Shown: positions 16,405-25,024, counted from the first letter of the stretch. The stretch is DNA of 45,150 nucleotides from CALGLS01 sp047626155 (GCA_047626155.1 JBLHRR010000026.1:1-45150); one strand, 5' to 3'. A program made the numbers and translations. The notes: generated from the letters alone by a model not told the origin.

Positions 16405-17844
16405 ATGCCTAAATATTCTACCCTTCAAGCAATTCAAAAAGACCTGAACAGCGGTACAACTTCTTGTGCTACGCTCGTGGAGTATTATCTGTCGCAGATA
16501 GACGCAAATCAGGGACTTAATGCTTATGTCGAAGTTTTTGAATCTGAGGCGAAAGCAAAAGCTGCCGAGTTGGACGAACGATTTAAAAACGATCCAACAT
16601 CTGTTGGGCGACTTTTTGGGATGGTGATTTCCATTAAAGATTTATTGTGTTATAAAGATCATCCGGTTACTGGCGGTTCTAAAATCTTGGAAGGTTTTAC
16701 TTCTGTTTTTTCTGCGACAGCTATAGAACGTCTTCTAGCAGAGGATGCCATTATCATCGGGCGAGTAAATTGCGATGAATTCGGAATGGGCTCTGCCAAT
16801 GAGCATTCTGTGTATGGGGCCGTAAAAAATGGATTGGACCAAAGCAAAGTATCCGGTGGCTCTTCCGGCGGCTCTGCGGTGGCGGTTCAGATGGATACCT
16901 GTCTGGCTTCTATTGGCTCCGATACGGGAGGTTCTGTTCGACAGCCTGCTGCCTTTTGTGGGCTTGTGGGTATGAAACCTTCATATGGTCGCATTTCCAG
17001 GCATGGCTTATTGGCCTATGCTTCTTCCTTTGATCAAATTGGTACCATCAGTAATTCTGTAGAGGATGCGAGTATACTGTTAGAAATAATGGCGGGTGCT
17101 GACGGATTTGATGGAACCTGTAGTAAACGGCCTATTGAAAAATTTTCGGAAATAACGAAAATGACCAAGCCTTCGAAAATTGCCTATTTCGGCAATGCGG
17201 TCCACAATGAAAAACTAGATAAGAATATTCGTTCTGCTACAGAAGATTTATTAACGCGGTTAAAGACAGAAGGACACCATGTCGAAGCGGTAGATTTTGA
17301 ATACCTCGACTATTTGGTTCCAACCTATTATGTATTGACCACTGCGGAAGCCTCTTCCAATCTCTCCCGTTATGATGGACTTCGTTATGGACACCGAAGT
17401 GAGCATGCCGATACTTTAACACAGAGTTATAAAGCAAGTAGAACGGAAGGGTTTGGCACGGAAGTGAAGCGCCGGATAATGCTAGGAACTTTTGTGTTGA
17501 GTAGCGGTTATTATGATGCTTATTTTTCTAAGGCACAAAAAGTTCGGCGTTTGGTTCGCGATTTTTTGAATCAACTCTTCGAAGAATATGATTATTTAAT
17601 TTTGCCAACTACTCCTGAGACCGCATGGCCTATTGGCCAAAAAGGCAGTGACCCTATAAAAGCCTACTTAGCTGACATTTACACTGTTTTAGCCAATTTA
17701 GCAGGCATTCCTGCCATCTCTATTCCACTTGGGAAAAGCGATGATGGCATGCCTTTTGGAATTCAGATCATGACCCGTGCGTTTAATGAACAGGAGCTTT
17801 TGAACTTCACTACATATATTAGCAAATCCCTCCTCTACTCCTAA
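16405..17844 (+). CDS. gatA: Asp/Glu-tRNA amidotransferase subunit A
   Basis: Amidase subunit of GatCAB, which releases ammonia from glutamine to amidate misacylated Glu-tRNA-Gln or Asp-tRNA-Asn. The Ser-cisSer-Lys triad is visible: SIKDLL (Lys), VSGGSSGGSAVAV (cis-Ser) and GSDTGGSVRQPAAFCGLVG (nucleophile). At 479 residues it has the normal GatA length, and KPSYGRISRHGLLAYASSFDQIG is GatA-specific rather than general amidase. gatB and gatC are not adjacent. It reads in the same direction as hisS but 259 bases downstream, with a repeat between, so separate transcription is likely. Confidence 0.93.
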   Translation: MPKYSTLQAIQKDLNSGTTSCATLVEYYLSQIDANQGLNAYVEVFESEAKAKAAELDERFKNDPTSVGRLFGMVISIKDLLCYKDHPVTGGSKILEGFTSVFSATAIERLLAEDAIIIGRVNCDEFGMGSANEHSVYGAVKNGLDQSKVSGGSSGGSAVAVQMDTCLASIGSDTGGSVRQPAAFCGLVGMKPSYGRISRHGLLAYASSFDQIGTISNSVEDASILLEIMAGADGFDGTCSKRPIEKFSEITKMTKPSKIAYFGNAVHNEKLDKNIRSATEDLLTRLKTEGHHVEAVDFEYLDYLVPTYYVLTTAEASSNLSRYDGLRYGHRSEHADTLTQSYKASRTEGFGTEVKRRIMLGTFVLSSGYYDAYFSKAQKVRRLVRDFLNQLFEEYDYLILPTTPETAWPIGQKGSDPIKAYLADIYTVLANLAGIPAISIPLGKSDDGMPFGIQIMTRAFNEQELLNFTTYISKSLLYS

Positions 17845-18011
17845 ATTTCACAATAAACACGACGTACTTCCCAAAAAGTTCTCTGCCTGATGATATAAAA
17901 GCAGGCCTTCTAGTAATGGATGTTTCACCTGAGGCAATTTAAATTAAGTAAATAAATTATCTTAAGTAATACTCTCTGTAATATCCTCCCGTTTGCCTCC
18001 CTCCCCTTTTG

Positions 18012-18030
18012 AATAATAATAATAATAATA
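18012..18030. repeat. (AAT)6 microsatellite upstream of the lytic transglycosylase gene
   Basis: Six AAT units plus one base lie 41 bases upstream of the ATG at 18071. They are followed at once by a hairpin CGAAAC-CTTAC-GTTTCG (18034-18050). Slippage here would change the spacing in the promoter or leader. Confidence 0.6.
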
Positions 18031-18070
18031 CCCCGAAACCTTACGTTTCGACTACTTAGAATTTAATACC

Positions 18071-19009
18071 ATGAGAAAATATATCCGCCATACCATCGCT
18101 TTGATATTGTTTTGTCAAATCAACCTTGTAAATATATCTGCTGCTGTGGCTACGGCGCCAGTTCATGCAAAGATTCCCAGGTATTCCAAAGATGTCATCA
18201 AGGATAGATTGAGTGTTATTGAAGGATCCGTCAAACTGAAGTTTAATAAGGAAGTAAAAAGGTACATCAATAGTTATGTCAAACGTGGTCGACATGGGAC
18301 AGAACAAATACTAGGACGCTCTGCTATATACTTCCCGATTTTTGAATACTATTTGGAGCTGTATAACCTACCTGAAGATTTAAAGTATCTGACGATTATT
18401 GAATCGGCATTAATCACCAAGGCTGTTTCTCCGAAAGGAGCTGGTGGACTTTGGCAATTCATTCGCTCTACAGCCAGAAGCTATGATTTAAAAATAAACA
18501 ACTATGTGGATGAACGTTTTGACATTCACAAATCCTCAGAAGCAGCAGCCAGATTATTATCCGATTTGTTTGTTGAATATGAAGATTGGTCTTTGGTTAT
18601 CGCTGCTTATAACAGTGGTACTGTAAATGTAAACAAAGCCATTCGTAAAAGTCGATCAAGGGATTTCTGGAAACTAAGAAAGTATTTGCCGAAGGAAACA
18701 CAGGACTATGTTCCTAAATTCATTGCGGCTTCTTATGTCATGAATTATTACATGTTCTACAATCTTCGTCCTTCTTATCCGGACTATACTTTTCAATTAA
18801 CCAATCCAACGAAAATATATTCTCGCTTTTCTTTTAAGAAAATTGCAAAAGAAAGTGGCGTTCCTATAAAAGTGATTCGGATGTTAAATCCGGGGTATAG
18901 TCGGCAAATAATTCCGCCAAGTTCGGAAGGCTATTATTTGGTATTGCCGAAGGTAGGACTAAAGGAGAGTTTTGATGTGGAGCAGATGGGGTTGACGTTG
19001 GTGGATTAG
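18071..19009 (+). CDS. Membrane-bound lytic murein transglycosylase (MltD-like, SLT domain)
   Basis: Periplasmic enzyme cleaving the glycan strands of peptidoglycan. A signal peptide spans about residues 1-27 (ending near ISAAVA). The SLT domain contains LKYLTIIESALITKAVSPKGAGGLWQF with catalytic Glu111 and the later AAYNSGTVNVNKAI. Residues about 255-305 resemble a single degraded LysM-like wall-binding segment (SFKKIAKESGVPIKVIRMLNPGY). At 312 residues it is shorter than E. coli MltD, which carries two LysM domains. A trinucleotide repeat and a hairpin sit in its upstream region. Confidence 0.87.
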   Translation: MRKYIRHTIALILFCQINLVNISAAVATAPVHAKIPRYSKDVIKDRLSVIEGSVKLKFNKEVKRYINSYVKRGRHGTEQILGRSAIYFPIFEYYLELYNLPEDLKYLTIIESALITKAVSPKGAGGLWQFIRSTARSYDLKINNYVDERFDIHKSSEAAARLLSDLFVEYEDWSLVIAAYNSGTVNVNKAIRKSRSRDFWKLRKYLPKETQDYVPKFIAASYVMNYYMFYNLRPSYPDYTFQLTNPTKIYSRFSFKKIAKESGVPIKVIRMLNPGYSRQIIPPSSEGYYLVLPKVGLKESFDVEQMGLTLVD

Positions 19010-19017
19010 TTCGGGAT

Positions 19018-19066
19018 CCCCGAGCAGCGGCTCGGGGTAAACAGGGGGTCGACTCCTCCAGAGTCT
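19018..19066. repeat. GTCGAC-type repeat element, copy 1
   Basis: A perfect hairpin CCCCGAGC-AGCG-GCTCGGGG (19018-19037) is followed nine bases later by GGTCGACTCCTCCAGAGTCT (19047-19066), itself a hairpin (GACTC-CTCCA-GAGTC). It separates the convergent mltD-like and smpB genes. Identical 20-mers are at 20103-20122 and 39716-39735. Confidence 0.85.
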
Positions 19067-19073
19067 AGTCTTT

Positions 19074-19550
19074 TTAGAGGTGTTCCTTTTTGACTCGGTC
19101 TAGTTCTCTTTTGTTGTCTCGCTCTTTCATGGTAGCGCGTTTATCGTATTGCCGTTTACCGGTGGCGAGTGTAATATCTATTTTAGCGTAACCTCTTTCA
19201 TTGATAAAGAGTTTATAAGGAACGATAGTCATTCCCTTTTCTTTCACTTTTCTTAATAACTTTTTAACTTCCATTTTTTTCAGCAATAGCTTTCTATCAC
19301 GGCGAACTTCGTGGTTGTTGTGCGTACCGTATTTGTATTCTGCGATAAACATATTTCGGATAAATAACTCACCACGTAAAAAAAGGCAGTAAGCTTCTTT
19401 CAGATTTGCTTCACCGGCACGAATCGATTTTATCTCTGTTCCACTCAAGATGATACCCGCTTCGAGTTCAGAGACAAACGTGTATTCAAACTTCGCTTTC
19501 CGATTTACGATCTCAACCTTTTTACTTTTATTTTCTTTCTTATTTGCCAT
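19074..19550 (-). CDS. smpB: SsrA-binding protein
   Basis: RNA-binding partner of tmRNA in rescue of stalled ribosomes. Diagnostic blocks are VNRKAKFEYTFV, EAGIILSGTEIKSIRAGEANLKEAYC, RDRKLLLKK, GMTIVPYKLFINERGYAKIDITLATGKRQYDKR and the C-terminal KERDNKRELDRV tail. I use the ATG at 19550 (MANKKENKSKK, 158 residues, basic start as in the family); an ATG 66 bases further upstream adds an unrelated stretch. tmRNA is not seen in the window. Its stop is eight bases from the repeat element. Confidence 0.95.
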   Translation of the reverse strand: MANKKENKSKKVEIVNRKAKFEYTFVSELEAGIILSGTEIKSIRAGEANLKEAYCLFLRGELFIRNMFIAEYKYGTHNNHEVRRDRKLLLKKMEVKKLLRKVKEKGMTIVPYKLFINERGYAKIDITLATGKRQYDKRATMKERDNKRELDRVKKEHL

Positions 19551-19740
19551 TTTATTTACGGTATAAAGGAGCCCCTTTACTCCATTCTTTATTAGACTTA
19601 TTCTGTCTGTTACCACTATCTATTCACTCAGGAAAAGGATATTTGATTGAATGTATAAAATATCAAAGCCCTTTAAAACAAAAAAAGTTCCTCTTTTACT
19701 ACAGATCAAAACCGTAGACTGCTCTTCTCAGACTAAATCC

Positions 19741-20055
19741 TTATTTCAACTTCACTCCTGTTCCATATGCTAGTATCTCAGAAGCCCCCTGCATGACCAT
19801 TGCTGTCATAAACCGAACATTGACCACTGCATCAGCTCCCATGTCATGTGCATCAGCCAGCATTCTGTCGAGGGCCTCCTCCCTGGCATCGGCCATTAAT
19901 TTGGTATATTCTGATATCTCTCCTCCGATCAAATTTTTCAAACCAGCAAAAATATCTCGGCCTATATTTCGAGCGCGAACGGTACTGCCTCTTGCAATAT
20001 CTATACTTTCAGTAATCTCTCTTCCGGGGATGGTTGGTGTGGTGGATAGTAGCAT
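19741..20055 (-). CDS. YbjQ/UPF0145 family protein
   Basis: Small cytoplasmic protein of 104 residues from the heavy-metal-binding-like YbjQ family, function not established. Recognisable blocks are MLLSTTPTIPGREITE, GSTVRARNIGRDIFAGLKNLIGGE and the conserved end ALDRMLADAHDMGADAVVNVRF...YGTGVKL. A repeat element begins about 20 bases upstream of its start, so its promoter is either within the repeat or beyond it. Confidence 0.88.
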   Translation of the reverse strand: MLLSTTPTIPGREITESIDIARGSTVRARNIGRDIFAGLKNLIGGEISEYTKLMADAREEALDRMLADAHDMGADAVVNVRFMTAMVMQGASEILAYGTGVKLK

Positions 20056-20074
20056 AAGGGTTTTGTTTGTATCC

Positions 20075-20164
20075 GGGAGTTACTACTCCCAGTTAAATGT
20101 GAGGTCGACTCCTCCAGAGTCTTACGCATTCGAACTTACGCGATACCATCATTAGTAATGATGG
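20075..20164. repeat. GTCGAC-type repeat element, copy 2, with a second palindrome
   Basis: Hairpin GGGAGT-TACT-ACTCCC (20075-20090), then GGTCGACTCCTCCAGAGTCT (20103-20122), then a perfect palindrome CCATCATTAGTAATGATGG (20146-20164). The same order, hairpin then 20-mer, is seen in the other two copies, although the first hairpin has a different sequence each time. Confidence 0.85.
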
Positions 20165-20248
20165 CACTCTTATGGAGTTACTTTTTTAAAATTAACAAAT
20201 TAGGCTAAACTTCCGCTTCCCTACCATACACGGAAATTTAGTCTATCG

Positions 20249-20728
20249 CTATTCCATTTCTACCAAAATAGCTCCTTTTTCTACTGTCTGTCCTTTCTCA
20301 ATTTGCACCAACTTCACTACGCCATCTCCCTGAGCTTTTATCACATTTTCCATTTTCATGGCTTCCAGTATCAATAAGCCATCGCCTTTCTGAACGGTTT
20401 GTCCAATCTTGGCCATTACATCCAAAACCAAGCCCGGCATAGGTGCTTTTATTTCTTTTACTTTTTGCCCAGCAGCAACAGAGAGTCCAAGCTTTTTCAC
20501 CAATTCATCGTATTCATCCGTGATTTTGATCTTGTACTTATTCCCATTAATCAGGATCGTTAGTTTTCTATTTGCAAAATCATTAGCAACAACCTTAGCG
20601 GAATAGGATTTATTGTTTTTGAGAATATGGAAATTCCCCTCTCCTGCCGATTGTAGATTTATACTCTTGACTAGCTCAGGAGTTAACTGAAAATCATGCT
20701 CTTCATTTACCTGAAATTTGTAATTCAT
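20249..20728 (-). CDS. Biotin carboxyl carrier protein (acyl-CoA carboxylase-type biotinyl domain)
   Basis: Carries covalently bound biotin between carboxylase and carboxyltransferase active sites. The biotinylation motif LILEAMKMENVI lies in a C-terminal lipoyl/biotinyl domain (about residues 92-159) that starts with IKAPMPGLVLDV. The N-terminal half (LKNNKSYSAKVV...LTILINGNKYKIKITDEYDEL) resembles the BT domain of propionyl/methylcrotonyl-CoA carboxylases, so this is probably not the AccB of fatty acid synthesis. The carboxylase subunits are not next to it. It lies 23 bases downstream of a small membrane protein gene on the same strand. Confidence 0.87.
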   Translation of the reverse strand: MNYKFQVNEEHDFQLTPELVKSINLQSAGEGNFHILKNNKSYSAKVVANDFANRKLTILINGNKYKIKITDEYDELVKKLGLSVAAGQKVKEIKAPMPGLVLDVMAKIGQTVQKGDGLLILEAMKMENVIKAQGDGVVKLVQIEKGQTVEKGAILVEME

Positions 20729-20751
20729 TTTTGTTAAAATTTTTCGTCAAT

Positions 20752-21150
20752 TCATTTTTCTGATTGTCTGCCACTAATGCGACCCAGTCTCATCATAAAG
20801 CCAGTTTCAAGAATAGTGTAACAAAGATAAACTAAAAAGAAGGGAAGTACATACAGATTCGTTTCCGGAAGCGCTACTAATTTATAAACTACTAAGATGA
20901 GAACGGAGAACAACAGTTTTCCAAAAAGGAAAAGAAAGGTTGCCTGGGTAAACGCAAACTTATTACTGCTGTGAGCAGCACTATCAGCCAACCAATAAGT
21001 TAGCACACTGAATGCCACAAAGAAAAAAATGCTGATGGAAAAAATATCCTGATAGGAAGCAAGTGGTGGATAATACCCAGATAGCACTACTAAAAGAATC
21101 AGCGCAAGCGTAAGTCCAATTAAAGGACGTAGGAATTTTTGGTGAGCCAT
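20752..21150 (-). CDS. Small membrane protein, four predicted helices, in ATP synthase-accessory position
   Basis: 132 residues with hydrophobic segments at roughly 10-27, 36-54, 66-90 and 97-118. I recognise no motif. Its place directly after an AtpZ-like gene is that of the AtpI-like hypothetical gene that often precedes atpB in Bacteroidota, so a role in assembly or Mg2+/ion supply of the ATP synthase is possible. That is inference from position. The ATP synthase genes do not follow; a biotin carrier gene does. It begins three bases before the stop of the AtpZ-like gene region (21150 versus 21154). Confidence 0.6.
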   Translation of the reverse strand: MAHQKFLRPLIGLTLALILLVVLSGYYPPLASYQDIFSISIFFFVAFSVLTYWLADSAAHSSNKFAFTQATFLFLFGKLLFSVLILVVYKLVALPETNLYVLPFFLVYLCYTILETGFMMRLGRISGRQSEK

Positions 21151-21153
21151 GTG

Positions 21154-21390
21154 TTAATCGTTGCGCAACAGATCTCTAAGAACCATGTACATGGTAGCAC
21201 AAAGAAAAACCAATGCGAGTACAGCAGTACAAATGGGTCGCTCCATTTGAAAGTAAGCATCCAGTTTTTTACCAATCATAGCCCCTACAAAGACAGATAT
21301 GGCCATTTGCATGCCCATACCGGAATATTTGAGTGCCTGATTAGCTTGCTTCTTTGATCGCTGTGGTTTGTTGTTTTCCGTTGGAGGCAA
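21154..21390 (-). CDS. AtpZ/AtpI family small membrane protein
   Basis: 78 residues with two hydrophobic segments (about 24-42 and 52-70), ending in basic RDLLRND. The first helix YSGMGMQMAISVFVGAMIGKKLDAYF carries the G-(I/V)-x-x-G-x-x-(I/L)-G-x-x-L-D pattern of the AtpZ/AtpI putative F0F1 assembly proteins. The gene overlaps the bactofilin 3' end by 50 bases in another frame. Internal Met codons near residue 25 are alternative starts that would reduce the overlap but remove a basic N-terminus typical of the family. Confidence 0.75.
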   Translation of the reverse strand: MPPTENNKPQRSKKQANQALKYSGMGMQMAISVFVGAMIGKKLDAYFQMERPICTAVLALVFLCATMYMVLRDLLRND

Positions 21391-21823
21391 CTGCTTTTGA
21401 TCCTTTTATTGATGATTCGAAATTTCCAGAACGTGCTTTTTGGTTACCCATTACACAGGTAACATTAAATACTGCACCAGACTGAACGATGAGTTGGTTC
21501 GTTTTTACATCTCCATTCACTACGGCACTGTCTCTGACATTAAGTAGTTCTGTAACGTGTAAAGTCCCGTCAAATTTGCCTTCGATAACAGCATTTAGGC
21601 AGCGAATTTCACCTTCGATATGACCGGTAGGACCAATGATTACCTTAGCTTTGCAGTTTAAAGATCCCTTTATTACACCATCTACTCGGATATCACTTTC
21701 TGCCTTAATGGCCCCTTCTACTACAGTACCATGTACCAAAGTATTGAGGGAGTGACTTCCCGGTGATAAGTTCGTTTTTGAAGTACCTGAAGTACTTGTC
21801 TCTTTCTTTTTTGATCCAAACAT
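21341..21823 (-). CDS. Bactofilin family cytoskeletal protein
   Basis: Polymer-forming cytoskeletal protein of 160 residues. The central beta-helical bactofilin domain (about residues 28-115) is clear from its repeated short strands: GTVVEGAIKAESDIRVDGVI, GSLNCKAKVIIGPTGHIEG, IRCLNAVIEGKFDGTL. The N-terminus MFGSKKKE and the flexible Ser/Thr-rich and Lys/Ala-rich ends are typical. In Bacteroidota this gene often heads an operon with AtpZ and ATP synthase genes; here the 5' order is kept. Confidence 0.9.
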   Translation of the reverse strand: MFGSKKKETSTSGTSKTNLSPGSHSLNTLVHGTVVEGAIKAESDIRVDGVIKGSLNCKAKVIIGPTGHIEGEIRCLNAVIEGKFDGTLHVTELLNVRDSAVVNGDVKTNQLIVQSGAVFNVTCVMGNQKARSGNFESSIKGSKAVASNGKQQTTAIKEAS

Positions 21824-22256
21824 GTTTGCTTGATTTAAGTGTTATTTAACCTGTCGATTTGGGATTTTAAGGGTAAAACCCTTTTCTCAATAGTCGCTCG
21901 CGGTTAATTTTTTAAAGTAATTATCCTGCAGTATTTATAAACGATGCCTCCTCTGGATTTGTACCATAGTGGTACTAAATAATTACCTTGTTAAACTTAA
22001 TTTTATTGATATTTCCCTTAAAAAACAAACGAAGTTACATTTTTTTGTGCTCCTTTTGTAATTATCTGAGTTTTTCACAAATGACCTTTACCAAATTCAA
22101 GAAGGGATAAAAGGATGATCTTCGGGACTAGTTGCAGAATAGCCGATATGACAGTAATAATCTGGGTGTTTTAACAACTAAAAACCTGCCGTGTTATACA
22201 CGACAGGTTTTTAGTTTATTATAAACTTCAAGATGAAGCTATTGAATAGCTTCTGC
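21824..22256. other. Intergenic region between bactofilin and PorP/SprF genes
   Basis: 433 bases. It contains the porP-side terminator at 22178-22214 and a small palindrome GTACCA-TAG-TGGTAC (21961-21975) that could be an operator for the bactofilin unit. No TAnnTTTG element is obvious. No convincing small gene was seen. Confidence 0.55.
22178..22214 (-). terminator. Symmetric rho-independent terminator of the PorP/SprF gene
   Basis: CTAAAAACCTG-C-CGTG and CACG-A-CAGGTTTTTAG pair around the loop TTATA, with one C/A mismatch on the plus strand (a G-T wobble on the minus). A and T tracts are part of the stem, so it can work in both directions. Confidence 0.85.
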
Positions 22257-23306
22257 TTAGAAGTTAGGACAGTAGACGCTTCTCTTCTCTGGTCCACAAA
22301 TCTTATAAATCAATGCGAATTCGAAGGCACCGTTAGAATTACTTGCTGGGCGTAAGCTAGAAACATTTACATCGTAACTGAATCCGATTGAAAATTCATT
22401 GTAATCAAAACGAGTACTTAGAATCAATGCATCAGTCGTTACACTTTTTTGGAAGTGATTAGAAATACGCATCCAAGCTCCGAATTGTACTGCCTGATAG
22501 TTTCTTCTATTTCCACCCAATAAGAATTTCAAACTGGTTCCTGTGTTCAACTGAAAAGATGGCCCTTGGAACATAGTGATAACACCAGGTACCAAACCTA
22601 CTCTTGACGTTAACATAAATTCACCACCTGCGTGAAGGGTAAACCTACTAAATAAAGGTTCTGCTCCTTGAGCCTCAAAGGATAAGTTAGCTCTGTTTAA
22701 GTGGTGATAAGCACCACCCATGTAAAAGCTATTGTCTTCATCAAAAACAGAGAACCATAATAAACCAGCAGAGATGTCCGCGAATAAAAGGTTGTCGTTT
22801 TCGAAATTCTCTCCTGAAGAAAGCCCCCCGCTATAATTACCATTGCCGTCATGTTGAAGTCCCCATCTAAGGTTTTGGAAATTTACTGATCGTTGTGTTA
22901 CTCCTGCATCAGCACCAAAAACAAGATAATGTGCTTTTTTACGATATCCGCCCATTTTTTTACTATAAGACAAGGATAACCGTCCTTGCAAGGTCGAGAA
23001 TTCCGACTCTCCAGCTTTATCACCCCAGAAAGTCCCACCAATTCCGAAAAAGTCGTTTCGACCGACGGGTACTTTTTGATCATAACTTACAGAGTAAGTA
23101 TTGTATGCGTTTGCTTTCAGTACGCTTGCCCACTGGTTACGGAAGTTAGCGGTCAAACGAGCGTTACAGTTCATAACACCTGTCATCGCCGGGTTTAGAT
23201 TCAGCGGAGACATGTAGAACTGAGAAAAGTGAATATCCTGTGCACTTAAAGAAAGAGTCCCCAAGACAGCGATCATAACTAAAATAAAGTGTTTAATTCT
23301 TTTCAT
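22257..23306 (-). CDS. PorP/SprF family type IX secretion system membrane protein
   Basis: Outer-membrane beta-barrel protein of the PorP/SprF family, 349 residues. The signal peptide ends near LSLSAQ, followed directly by the family hallmark DIHFSQFYMSPLNLNPAMTG. Alternating hydrophobic strands run to the C-terminus (FEFALIYKI). In gliding species, members attach particular secreted adhesins; orphan copies like this one usually sit near a large surface protein gene, but none is next to it here. Its upstream region carries a large hairpin repeat. No promoter is recognisable. Confidence 0.93.
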   Translation of the reverse strand: MKRIKHFILVMIAVLGTLSLSAQDIHFSQFYMSPLNLNPAMTGVMNCNARLTANFRNQWASVLKANAYNTYSVSYDQKVPVGRNDFFGIGGTFWGDKAGESEFSTLQGRLSLSYSKKMGGYRKKAHYLVFGADAGVTQRSVNFQNLRWGLQHDGNGNYSGGLSSGENFENDNLLFADISAGLLWFSVFDEDNSFYMGGAYHHLNRANLSFEAQGAEPLFSRFTLHAGGEFMLTSRVGLVPGVITMFQGPSFQLNTGTSLKFLLGGNRRNYQAVQFGAWMRISNHFQKSVTTDALILSTRFDYNEFSIGFSYDVNVSSLRPASNSNGAFEFALIYKICGPEKRSVYCPNF

Positions 23307-23814
23307 AATTTGAATAGTAAGTTTGAATTGAAAGAAAAAGATAATTTAATGGGACCTCTCTTTGGATATAACTCTCTGTGCGAGATAATAAAGATAGGTA
23401 AATATAAGTATTTTTCAACTTCTAGGTATTCCCAATCTGATATATCTGCTTATTATTTTACTTTTTAATAGGATAACCAACCGCGCTAAAACGCTGCTTC
23501 GCAAAAAGATATTTCTATTTTAAGCACTAAACAAATATTAATGTAAATGAATAGCAATATCGGATTTAACTTATACTACTTCAGTATTACACAAAAAATA
23601 ATGGGCGGATCGAAAAATAGCAGGAAGACTTTTAATTTTAGTAACAACAAAAAATTAACTTCTCGATTTGGAAACGATTATGTAAATCAAAACGACCACA
23701 GGGAGAGTGGTTTATATAATCGTTTCCACCAAAGAAATCGGGAAATTATTTTTTGTGTAATACTTATATAGGAGTTAGAAAAAGCATATCAATAAATGTT
23801 AAGTAATTCCCCAA
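23307..23814. other. Intergenic region carrying hairpin element copy A
   Basis: 508 bases between the protease stop (23815) and the PorP/SprF start (23306). The main content is the repeat at 23583-23764. An apparent 74-codon reading frame at 23547 runs through the repeat and is not credible as a gene. Confidence 0.6.
23583..23764 (+). repeat. Large hairpin element, copy A, with 20-base terminal inverted repeats
   Basis: AGTATTACACAAAAAATAAT (23583-23602) is the exact reverse complement of 23745-23764. The core 23641-23761 runs from GTAACAAC to GTGTAAT and folds into a long hairpin: GGAAACGATTATGTAAATCA (23670-23689) pairs with TGGTTTATATAATCGTTTCC (23708-23727) around an 18-base loop ending CACAGGGAGAG. 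The outer stem CGATTT/AAATCG continues beyond a one-sided bulge ACCAAAG. Relatives lie at 30107, 38877 and 40722. Confidence 0.88.
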
Positions 23815-24888
23815 CTATACCTCTTTCCATAACGCTCCATATTGCTCTACTAAGATGTTATCAAAACCATCTGCTTGTTGAAACAAATATTGAAAAAGTC
23901 TGTATCCGGTGCGTTCATTCAGATAACGATCATAAATCATCAAAGAGAGCACGATGTCTCCATTTCGAATACTAAAACTTAAGTTTTCAATTTTGTAATT
24001 CTGTTTAAGCAAATAAATAAAAAGTGCTTCATTATCTTCAACGGGCAACACACATAAATGAGCATCTCCTACAATCAACCCATTCTTTTCATAGTATGAA
24101 ATATTGATGATGGCACTCCCTTGCTGTACTTGCCAACAATTTGGACCTCTACGAGTCAAGGCCACTTCATCTACTGTTTCTGCCAACAAAGCTTCTATGG
24201 TTGCCGCCACCCCGAATGGCTTGTAAGGAGGAATCAAGCCCGGCAGCTGTAGTTCTTCTTTGCAGCCCGGGCAAGTCTCCCCCAACGGATTATCGTCATA
24301 GCTGATCGTTCCACAATTGTAGCAACGGGCACTCGTCCTCCTAGTTCCAGGTTCAAGTTGTGCTAAGGCTTCCTTCAAAAAAGAAACGGGAAGGCTCAGA
24401 CCTCGCATTTCTCCTCCTTTCATAATAAAGGTATTCACTCCTAATAAAAACCCATTCACATCTAATAAGGGACCGCCACTATCACTGCCGTTCAAAATGG
24501 CCGTATGAGAAATATAAAGCACCTCGTCTATATCAACATCAGTAACCAACACTGCTCCTTTCTTAAAGGATTCTTCCGCGATCTCCATAGCCCCTAAAGC
24601 GTAAACTTCTGTTCCAGGCAACAGAGACTTGCCTTGTTGTATTTTTATTGTTGGAACATTATATTTCTTTGCCACTCGCAGCAATGCCAAATCTCTTTTC
24701 GCATCTAGGTAAATAACTTCTCCTAATTGTTTTCCTTGAATAGGATGATCGACCACTACCCTTCTACTGTCCCGAACAATGTGTTCATTGGTTACGATTA
24801 TGCCATCTTCATTCAAACAAAAACCGGTACCGATGAGGTATGGAGTTGCAATTTGAACAATAGTAGATTGATACGGATGCTTGAGCAT
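23815..24888 (-). CDS. Cytoplasmic trypsin-like serine protease with zinc ribbon and C-terminal YbjN-like domain
   Basis: 357 residues in three parts. Residues about 5-175 are a trypsin-fold (HtrA/S1-type) protease: GTGFCLNEDGIIVTNEHIV with His36, KRDLALLRV with Asp66 and NGSDSGGPLLD with Ser137. Residues 189-209 form a zinc ribbon (CYNCG...CPGC). Residues about 225-357 look like a YbjN/type III-chaperone-like alpha-beta fold (IINISYYEKNGLIVGDAHLCVLP...FSIRNGDIVLSLMIYDRYLNERTGYRLFQYLFQQAD). There is no signal peptide and there are free cysteines, so a cytoplasmic location is likely. It is preceded on the same strand, 136 bases upstream, by an unknown gene whose N-terminal half also has YbjN-like features. 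The fold calls for the last domain are by eye and tentative; the protease triad is clear. Confidence 0.78.
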   Translation of the reverse strand: MLKHPYQSTIVQIATPYLIGTGFCLNEDGIIVTNEHIVRDSRRVVVDHPIQGKQLGEVIYLDAKRDLALLRVAKKYNVPTIKIQQGKSLLPGTEVYALGAMEIAEESFKKGAVLVTDVDIDEVLYISHTAILNGSDSGGPLLDVNGFLLGVNTFIMKGGEMRGLSLPVSFLKEALAQLEPGTRRTSARCYNCGTISYDDNPLGETCPGCKEELQLPGLIPPYKPFGVAATIEALLAETVDEVALTRRGPNCWQVQQGSAIINISYYEKNGLIVGDAHLCVLPVEDNEALFIYLLKQNYKIENLSFSIRNGDIVLSLMIYDRYLNERTGYRLFQYLFQQADGFDNILVEQYGALWKEV

Positions 24889-25024
24889 ATTTTATTGGTA
24901 ATTATTGATTCCTCTTCATATTTAATAGATAGATCTGGGTTTCCTTATTTCCCATCGACTTACATTTGTGGGAAGCCCTTATTTGCCTAACCCACTGAAT
25001 AAAGACTACGAACCTATTTTATTA

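Noticed and set aside
19018..19037. CCCCGAGC hairpin considered as the terminator shared by the mltD-like gene and smpB
   Set aside because: There is no U tract on either side, and the same arrangement of hairpin plus 20-mer recurs at non-terminator sites. A termination role is not excluded but is not supported.
23547..23771. A 74-codon open frame on the plus strand through hairpin element A
   Set aside because: It is composed of repeat sequence, and its relatives at 30107 and 38877 do not keep the frame.
24961..24975. TACATTTG on the plus strand as a promoter
   Set aside because: No plus-strand gene follows for over 1.5 kb, so the match is probably chance in AT-rich DNA.
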